NCBI GenBank assembly: GCA_049416425.1
Contig: JBMSHD010000031.1
Coordinates: forward strand, 1-19,496
Origin: JBMSHD01 sp049416425
GTDB lineage: Bacteria; Pseudomonadota; Gammaproteobacteria; Francisellales; Francisellaceae
Reading direction: 5' to 3'
Length of the DNA stretch: 19,496 nucleotides
Under the pieces are notes generated by a model that worked only from the letters and a program-made list of their open reading frames with translations, did not search any database and had not been told where the DNA came from. Made by a program: the position numbers and the translations under genes. Positions 14,317 to 19,496 of this stretch are shown here, piece after piece; position 1 is the stretch's first letter, and each line of letters begins with the position of its first letter.

Positions 14317-15345
14317 TTATAAAGTCTCCGTGACTTTATTGAGATTAGCCGGCGCATCGGGATTCAATCCACGCGCCACAGCCAGTTTTGCCGCCATCAT
14401 ATAAAAAGACTGAATCAGTAAAATCGGGTCAAGAAGCGGATGCAAACTTGCGGTTGTCGGCAATGTTTTGCCAATAATCGTCTTATTCCCCGGCATGGCA
14501 AAAAGCACATTGGCACCCATATCATCAAGACGTCTGGCAAGCGCAATCGTATTGGCAGCGGTTTGATCATTCTGGGCAAAGATAAGCACTGGAAAACCAG
14601 GTTTGACAAGCTCAAATGGGCCGTGAAGCACTTCCGCAGAGCTAAAGGGTTCACTGTGAATTGCCGAGGTTTCTTTCAGTTTCAAAGCCGCCTCTTGAGC
14701 GATTGGATAACCAAAGCCACGACCAATAATGTAGGTGCTCTTTATCAATTTAAAACAATCAGTGGCTTGAATCCAATCAAGCTCGGCGGCTTCTTGCAGG
14801 TATTGAGGCAATCGATCAAGTGCCTGTGTCAATATTTTGTCATTATTATGGATCGCCACAAACTGTACCATTGCGACCAAAGCGCTGATATAGCTTTTTG
14901 TGGCCGCCACTGATTTTTCGGCGCCGGCATGAAGCGGCACGACAAAACGAGAAACGCTCGCCAGTGGCGAATCCTCAACATTAACCAGTGCGATTGTCGT
15001 TGCCTTATCACTAACCGCTTTGAAAGATTGAATCAGATCCGGGCTTTTACCCGATTGTGATAGACCAAAGAACAAGGCATTGTCATGTCGAGTCTTAGCA
15101 TGGTAATTGGTATAGACAGATGGAGCGATCGAGGCGGTAATAAGCCCCAACTGCGTCTCTAATACATATTTGGCAAAATTGGCGGCATGATCGGAGCTAC
15201 CACGTGCTACAGTGGCGGCAAATACCGGTTTGTTTGCGCTTAAATAAGCGCAGATTTCTTGCCATAGCGGCTTATTGGCTTTTAGTTGAAGCTCAATTTT
15301 TTCACCGGCACTGGCGGCTTCTTTTTCCATTAGGGTTTTTATCAT
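14317..15345 (-). CDS. Two-SIS-domain sugar isomerase/deaminase, GlmS-like (NagB-II type)
   Basis: A 342-residue protein with two SIS domains (about 28-165 and 195-325), like the isomerase half of GlmS but without the glutaminase domain. Sugar-phosphate motifs are ARGSSDHAANFAKY (47-60), SQSGKSPDL (96-104) and GAEKSVAATKSY (141-152). GRGFGYPIAQEAALKLKE (208-225), HSEPFSSAEVLHGPFE (230-245) and a C-terminal NLNKVTETL follow. Such proteins deaminate glucosamine-6-phosphate to fructose-6-phosphate or act on related sugars. The start is 15345, with AGGTGG five bases upstream, rather than 15468, which would overlap yraN. It is the third gene of the prlC-yraN-SIS operon. Confidence 0.88.
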   Translation of the reverse strand: MIKTLMEKEAASAGEKIELQLKANKPLWQEICAYLSANKPVFAATVARGSSDHAANFAKYVLETQLGLITASIAPSVYTNYHAKTRHDNALFFGLSQSGKSPDLIQSFKAVSDKATTIALVNVEDSPLASVSRFVVPLHAGAEKSVAATKSYISALVAMVQFVAIHNNDKILTQALDRLPQYLQEAAELDWIQATDCFKLIKSTYIIGRGFGYPIAQEAALKLKETSAIHSEPFSSAEVLHGPFELVKPGFPVLIFAQNDQTAANTIALARRLDDMGANVLFAMPGNKTIIGKTLPTTASLHPLLDPILLIQSFYMMAAKLAVARGLNPDAPANLNKVTETL

Positions 15346-15376
15346 AGATCCACCTTTTAATTCTTGCAATATCTTA

Positions 15377-15715
15377 TTAAAATGCCGCTTCAATCCAGTT
15401 GATGTCATCACCGGTAATGGCGATAACATCGAAACGACAAACGTAAACCTGATACTTGCGATTTTCATTTAAAAAGAATTGCGCTGTTTTGATAATTTTA
15501 GTCTGCTTGGCAACTCCAACCATTTCGGCAGCTTCACCAAATGTGGCGCTGTTTCGTTTTTTCACTTCAACAAAAATCAGAATTTTATTGATGAGTCCGA
15601 TGATATCGATCTCACCAAAGCGACAGTAGTAATTTCTGGCCAGACATTTAAAGCCATGCTTTTTAAGATAAGCCAAAGCCAGATCTTCACCTTTATCGCC
15701 GAGCTTCCGACTCAT
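15377..15715 (-). CDS. yraN: YraN / UPF0102 family nuclease-fold protein
   Basis: A 112-residue protein of the UPF0102 family, related to Holliday junction resolvase and restriction endonuclease folds. GDKGEDLALAYL (6-17), GEIDII with Asp37 (34-39) and FVEVKKR with Glu50 and Lys52 (48-54) form the expected D-ExK active-site pattern. Its cellular role is not settled. The start overlaps the prlC stop by 23 bp, pointing to coupled translation. In E. coli yraN is followed by the SIS protein gene diaA; here a different, larger SIS protein follows 31 bp on. Confidence 0.93.
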   Translation of the reverse strand: MSRKLGDKGEDLALAYLKKHGFKCLARNYYCRFGEIDIIGLINKILIFVEVKKRNSATFGEAAEMVGVAKQTKIIKTAQFFLNENRKYQVYVCRFDVIAITGDDINWIEAAF

Positions 15716-17738
15716 GAGCTAAAATTCCGCTGTGTCTTAAAAGCGCGGTGATATCAGGGTCTCGTCCACGCATGGCTTTAAATAGAGTGGCGGCCGACTT
15801 CGAACCGCCCTGCTCAAGTATCCCATGCAAAAACCGTTGACCGGTCTCATACGATAAAATATCACCGCTTTCCTCAAACATGGCAAAGGCATCGCTGGAG
15901 AGCACTTCCGCCCATTTATAGCTGTAATAACCGGCCGCATAGCCACCGGCAAAGATATGAGCAAAGCTGTTTTCAAAACGATTATAATCAGGTGTCTTTA
16001 TCACGGCGACTCTTTCTCTGATATGGCTTAAAACCGCATGAATATCTCTGTTTCTATCATAATTCTTGTGTAAAAGCATATCAAACAATGAGAATTCCAG
16101 CTGTCGAATCATCGCCAGTGCCGAATGAAATACTCGGGATTGAATTAATTTATCAAACAGCGCATCAGGCAATGGTTGCCCCGTTTTTACGTGTTTTGAG
16201 ATAAGGGCAATGCCCTGTCTTTGCCAACAGAAATTCTCCATAAATTGACTGGGCAGCTCGACGGCATCCCATTCAACGCCATTGATTCCTGAGGCTGGTA
16301 GATAGTCAATCTGAGTCAGAATATGATGAAGTGCATGACCGAATTCATGAAACAAGGTCACCACTTCATTGTGTTTAAGCAGTGGCTCATCGCCATTTTG
16401 TGTCGGCATGAAATTACAATTGACGTAGGCAACAGGGATCTGCAAAGAATGATCCCGTTTTCTAAAACGAGTGCGGCATTCATCCATCCAAGCGCCACCG
16501 CGCTTATGATCTCGAGCGAACAGATCAATCAGAATCTTGCCCCTTAAATTGCCATCGCCATCTTCAAATCGATATAGGGTTGTATCGGCATGATAACGGT
16601 CAAACTGAAGCTCCTCAATGACGGTTAACCCGTAAATATCAGCAAGAATCTGAAACAGTCCGCTCATCACCTGACTCAAAGGGAAATAGACTTTAAGCTC
16701 TTCTTCGGTAAAATCAAACCGCTGTTTTTTCAGCTTTTCACTGTAATAGGCCAGATCCCAGCTCTCCAGAGGTTCTGTGACACCCAACGTTTTGACAAAC
16801 TCGGCGAGCTCTTTTAATTCTTGCTGTGCCTGAGGATATGATTTCTCAACCAGATTCCATAAAAAAGTTTCCACTTGATCGACCGAGTGAGCCATTTTCG
16901 TCGCCAATGAGACCTCTGCATAGTTGTCAAAACCTAAAATTTTGGCCTTTTCTTGCCTTAAATCCATAATTTCATTCATAATCGCGGAGTTATCATAGGA
17001 TTTGTCATCGGCAAGTGATGATGCCCTGGTATTATAGGCGCGATAAAACGTCTCACGAAGCGCTCGATTATCCGCCTGTTGCATAACAGCCAGATAACTT
17101 GGTGGGTCAATTCCCAATAGCAAGCCTGACTTTTTAGCCTGTTTGGCCTTAGTCGCCGCCAATGCCAGCATGTCTTCCGACAGACCGGAAAGTTCACTGC
17201 CATCAACGCTATGATAGTGCCAGTTCATGGTGGCATCGAGCACATTATTCTCAAAGTCACTCTGAAGTTTAGCCAGCCTTGCCACGATTTTTTTGTATTG
17301 ATCTTGCTTCTCTTGCGACAGATCAACGCCGGCAAGTTTAAAATCCCGAATGGCATCGCTTAGAATTTTCTTCTGCACCTCATCGAGGCTTGCATCGCCA
17401 TCATGGATCGTCTGATAAATTTCAAACAGTTTCTTATCCTGAGCCATTTCAGTGGCGTAGTCGGTGATCAGTTCAATAACCGTTTGATAGGCTGCCCGCA
17501 ACTGATCATTATTCATCACCGCGTTGAGATGGGATATCGGCGACATCGCCTGACTCAATGCATCTTCGGCTTCTTCAAACGGCGCCACAAATCCTTTCCA
17601 GCTATAGTCATTCAGAGCAATTAGCTCGTCTTTTTTCTGACGTAGACGTGTCAAAACCGTCTCGATTGCCTCAACACATTCACCGACTTTAAAGCGCGAG
17701 AATTGTGGAAAATCGCTCTGTTGTAATAAACTATTCAT
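15693..17738 (-). CDS. prlC: Oligopeptidase A (M3 family zinc metallopeptidase)
   Basis: A 681-residue cytoplasmic M3 peptidase that cleaves short peptides, including released signal peptides in E. coli. The zinc site is HEFGH (464-468) with the third ligand Glu494 in DAVELPSQ. HIFAGGYAAGYYSYKWAEVL (593-612) is the conserved C-terminal substrate region. Length matches the family. AAGGG lies seven bases before the start. It heads a minus-strand operon with yraN and the SIS gene and diverges from the M50 protease gene across a 112-bp gap. Confidence 0.97.
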   Translation of the reverse strand: MNSLLQQSDFPQFSRFKVGECVEAIETVLTRLRQKKDELIALNDYSWKGFVAPFEEAEDALSQAMSPISHLNAVMNNDQLRAAYQTVIELITDYATEMAQDKKLFEIYQTIHDGDASLDEVQKKILSDAIRDFKLAGVDLSQEKQDQYKKIVARLAKLQSDFENNVLDATMNWHYHSVDGSELSGLSEDMLALAATKAKQAKKSGLLLGIDPPSYLAVMQQADNRALRETFYRAYNTRASSLADDKSYDNSAIMNEIMDLRQEKAKILGFDNYAEVSLATKMAHSVDQVETFLWNLVEKSYPQAQQELKELAEFVKTLGVTEPLESWDLAYYSEKLKKQRFDFTEEELKVYFPLSQVMSGLFQILADIYGLTVIEELQFDRYHADTTLYRFEDGDGNLRGKILIDLFARDHKRGGAWMDECRTRFRKRDHSLQIPVAYVNCNFMPTQNGDEPLLKHNEVVTLFHEFGHALHHILTQIDYLPASGINGVEWDAVELPSQFMENFCWQRQGIALISKHVKTGQPLPDALFDKLIQSRVFHSALAMIRQLEFSLFDMLLHKNYDRNRDIHAVLSHIRERVAVIKTPDYNRFENSFAHIFAGGYAAGYYSYKWAEVLSSDAFAMFEESGDILSYETGQRFLHGILEQGGSKSAATLFKAMRGRDPDITALLRHSGILAHESEARR

Positions 17739-17761
17739 ATTCTAACCCTTGTGTGACCAAA

Positions 17762-17806
17762 CGGCAATTGCCGCGGTTTTTCTTCATATTGTCAGCTGTT
17801 TATAAT
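17762..17806 (+). promoter_or_regulatory. Divergent promoter region between prlC and the M50 gene
   Basis: A TATAAT at 17801-17806 reads toward the M50 gene but its -35 box is poor. A perfect 12-base palindrome, CGGCAATTGCCG, lies at 17762-17773, nearer prlC, and could be an operator. The sequence alone does not show which gene it controls. Confidence 0.3.
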
Positions 17807-17850
17807 ACACTTACTGCCACAATGAAAAAACAGCTAACAGCGAAATAATA

Positions 17851-18489
17851 ATGGATTTTTTCCAAATCTTCACGGCATTTGTGATGTTTATCATCCCCAT
17901 GTTGTTTGCCATCACTCTGCATGAAGCCGCACACGGCTATATTGCCAAACTCAGAGGCGATAATACAGCCTATACGCTCGGGCGGGTCACCTTAAATCCC
18001 ATCAGACACATCGATCCATTAGGCACAATTATCGTGCCGACGGCGATGTTTTTGCTCGGAACTGGATTTCTCTTCGGTTGGGCAAAACCGGTACCGGTTA
18101 ATTTTGCCAATCTGAAAAAACCACGCCTTGATATGGTTCTTGTCGCCATCGCCGGCCCCATGTCTAATTTCATCATGGCCATCGGCTGGTTTCTTATTAT
18201 GAAATATGTGCCTAATTTTGGCATCGATCAGATGGCCTATTATGGTGTGATGTTAAACCTGATGCTGATGGTATTAAACCTTCTGCCAATCCCGCCGTTA
18301 GATGGCTCTCGTGTGATCACCGCCCTTTTGACGTATAAAGCGCAACTACAATACAACCGCCTTGAGCGTTGGGGTTTTTTAATCCTGTTGCTTATGCTTT
18401 TCATTCCTGTTAGCGGCTCCAATCTTCTGGCGATGATCTTAATTCCGGCGGTGAAATTTGGCTTTTCTATTATTGCGATGGTTTTTTAA
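17851..18489 (+). CDS. Site-2 protease family (M50) membrane metalloprotease
   Basis: A 212-residue polytopic membrane protein of the short M50B type. The zinc motif HEAAH is at 24-28 in the first membrane segment, and the third ligand Asp151 lies in LPIPPLDGSRV (145-155). GWAKPVPVN (76-84) and AGPMSN (101-106) are typical. Hydrophobic segments fall at about 7-27, 59-76, 94-117, 131-150 and 173-210. No PDZ domain is present, unlike RseP. Such proteins cut membrane-embedded substrates; the target here is unknown. The ribosome binding site is weak. Confidence 0.9.
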   Translation: MDFFQIFTAFVMFIIPMLFAITLHEAAHGYIAKLRGDNTAYTLGRVTLNPIRHIDPLGTIIVPTAMFLLGTGFLFGWAKPVPVNFANLKKPRLDMVLVAIAGPMSNFIMAIGWFLIMKYVPNFGIDQMAYYGVMLNLMLMVLNLLPIPPLDGSRVITALLTYKAQLQYNRLERWGFLILLLMLFIPVSGSNLLAMILIPAVKFGFSIIAMVF

Positions 18490-18530
18490 GGCTCTTTACA
18501 CATTAGTCGTTGAAAATAAGAGTCTATCTA

Positions 18531-18595
18531 ACCCCACCTAACCTCCCCTTGATTCCAAGAGGAGGGATTATTCTCCTTCGTCAGGAAAGTGGGGT
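18531..18595. repeat. GC-rich nested hairpin between the M50 and Mth938 genes
   Basis: Outer arms ACCCCAC (18531-18537) and GTGGGGT (18589-18595) enclose CCTCCCCTTG (18542-18551) and CAAGAGGAGG (18556-18565), with one mismatch. It resembles REP-type boilerplate palindromes of many bacterial genomes. There is no T-run directly after it, so a simple terminator is less likely. The rest of 18490-18770 shows no gene that I can support. Confidence 0.55.
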
Positions 18596-18770
18596 GAGAG
18601 CCGCCTGAAAGAGGCAAACAATTTTGCGCCTTTAGGTTCGAACGGCTTAAGCTCTGCAGCCATATCAATCCTGCTTAGACGATTGAACCTGTTAAGATTA
18701 AAAACAATAGTGAGGCGCCTGCTCGCGTGATCACAAAAATAAAATAGCCATTTACAACAGTGAGAAGACA

Positions 18771-19142
18771 ATGAATTTAGAGCTTGAGAAACCCGACACA
18801 GAGATCTATGTCAAACATTTTAGAGACGGTGAGATTATCCTACCGAATGAAACATTGAAAACCGGTGTTATTATCACGCCCGATAAAATTATTATGAAAT
18901 GCTGGCCAGTCAGCGCCATGGATCAGTTGACACTGGAAACTATTGATAGATTATTGGATGAGCCCTATGATGTCATTCTCCTGGGTACAGGATCAAAACT
19001 GCAAATCCCAAATGCCAAGATTATCAACGCCTTTGCCCGCCTTGGCAAAGCTTTGGACTTTATGGATTCGGCGGCAGCCTGTCGCACGTTTAATCTTCTG
19101 GCAGCGGAAGGTAGAAAGGTTATCGCTGCGATTATCGTGTAG
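18771..19142 (+). CDS. Mth938-like domain protein (DUF498 family)
   Basis: A 123-residue single-domain protein. LGTGSKLQIP (71-80) and MDSAAACRTFNLLAAEGRKV (98-117) are the family signatures. Relatives include human AAMDC and NDUFAF3, the latter an assembly factor of respiratory complex I; the bacterial role is not established. No signal or membrane segment is present. GAGAAG lies just upstream of the ATG. It stands alone on this strand, 281 bp after the M50 gene. Confidence 0.9.
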   Translation: MNLELEKPDTEIYVKHFRDGEIILPNETLKTGVIITPDKIIMKCWPVSAMDQLTLETIDRLLDEPYDVILLGTGSKLQIPNAKIINAFARLGKALDFMDSAAACRTFNLLAAEGRKVIAAIIV

Positions 19143-19265
19143 CATATCGTCATGATGAAAAAAGCCAACTGTAAAACATAGCGCTTACTAATCTTTTGAT
19201 GTTTCTCCATTTGTTTTAAGAATACCAACGATTTCACCTCTTGAAGGGTTTTGCAGGATCCAAAT

Positions 19266-19447
19266 CTACGTGTCGCGCTTATAGGCCTCCAGAAAGCGAC
19301 GATAATCAAAATCAGCCGCTGTATTCTCTATTTTTGCTTCTTTCTCTTTTATTTCCTGCTCTTTCCCACTGTTATGATGATTGCCGTTGGGCAAATTTGC
19401 CATAATTTGACGAAATATAAGATTGAGCGGTTCATTTTCATGATTTA
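19266..19447 (-). pseudogene. Possible C-terminal gene fragment cut by a MITE terminus
   Basis: On the minus strand an open frame runs from inside the repeat terminus through VNHENEPLNLIFRQIMANLP to a TAG at 19266-19268. An internal ATG at 19403 would give 45 residues. The product is Lys/Glu-rich and ends DFDYRRFLEAYKRDT, which looks protein-like, but I recognise no family. The frame abuts the element end at 19448, as if a gene had been interrupted there. Positions 19143-19265 show nothing clear. Confidence 0.3.
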
Positions 19448-19496
19448 CTGAAAACTCCCCATTTTTTACCGCCCATCATAACCCACCATATCATGT
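19448..19496 (+). repeat. Terminus of another element of the MITE-like family
   Basis: The sequence starts with CTGAAAACTCCCCATTTTT, the same 19 bases as the left end of the element at 5969, with TA directly outside (19446-19447). It then diverges from both ends of the complete copy, so it is a different family member, possibly one carrying more cargo or a transposase beyond the window. Confidence 0.7.

Noticed and set aside
15346..15468. Upstream start for the SIS protein
   Set aside because: It would overlap yraN, and the added 41 residues are the antisense-free shadow of the yraN end; the start at 15345 has a good ribosome binding site.
18641..18648. GGTTCGAA resembling a tRNA T-loop
   Set aside because: No acceptor stem, anticodon arm or CCA end can be fitted around it.
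18568..18771. Minus-strand open frame of 67 codons between the M50 and Mth938 genes
   Set aside because: Its end overlaps the GC-rich hairpin and its start sits against the Mth938 start codon on the opposite strand. No ribosome binding site or recognisable family is visible.
1..19496. CRISPR array or phage gene cluster
   Set aside because: No regularly spaced short direct repeats and no phage structural genes are visible; the tyrosine recombinase is the only phage-like gene.

Overview
This 19.5 kb window looks chromosomal and gammaproteobacterial. It carries surA, rsmA, apaH, aroQ, accB, accC, prlC and yraN homologues in arrangements close to those of Gammaproteobacteria, with moderately low GC, short intergenic gaps and Shine-Dalgarno sites. 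Gene remnants and dispersed palindromic repeats suggest a genome shaped by small mobile repeats, possibly host-associated. The genus cannot be fixed from sequence alone.

Positions 1-6213 are an accessory block. Three minus-strand genes lie between inverted copies of one repeat: a Cre-like tyrosine recombinase (4770-5747), a cysteine-synthase-fold PLP enzyme (3778-4707), and a 1113-residue fusion of 2-oxoacid dehydrogenase E1 alpha, E1 beta, a lipoyl domain and a ketoacyl-ACP synthase III (313-3654). The fusion has no E2 acyltransferase or E3-binding domain. A KAS III sits where E2 chemistry would be expected, which suggests direct use of a lipoyl-bound acyl group to prime chain elongation. 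A perfect 34-bp site laid out like loxP (13-8-13) lies just upstream of the recombinase gene, followed by a second palindrome.

Positions 5969-6740 are a graveyard. They hold a complete 245-bp TA-flanked MITE-like element, a decayed VOC/glyoxalase-family gene, and the first copy of an 83-bp two-hairpin repeat. The second copy lies at 13603-13685.

Positions 6741-13477 are core genes. rimI, a probable holD and a DUF4404 gene run on the minus strand and diverge from surA-rsmA-apaH (tightly overlapped, without the usual pdxA and apaG), then aroQ and accB-accC. They cover DNA replication, protein modification, outer-membrane protein folding, rRNA methylation, Ap4A removal, the shikimate pathway and malonyl-CoA supply.

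Positions 13478-19496 hold a decayed coding stretch, a small four-helix membrane protein, and a prlC-yraN-SIS operon on the minus strand. Divergent from prlC are an M50 site-2 protease-like gene and, after a GC-rich hairpin, an Mth938-domain gene. The window ends in another copy of the MITE terminus, which abuts a possible truncated gene.
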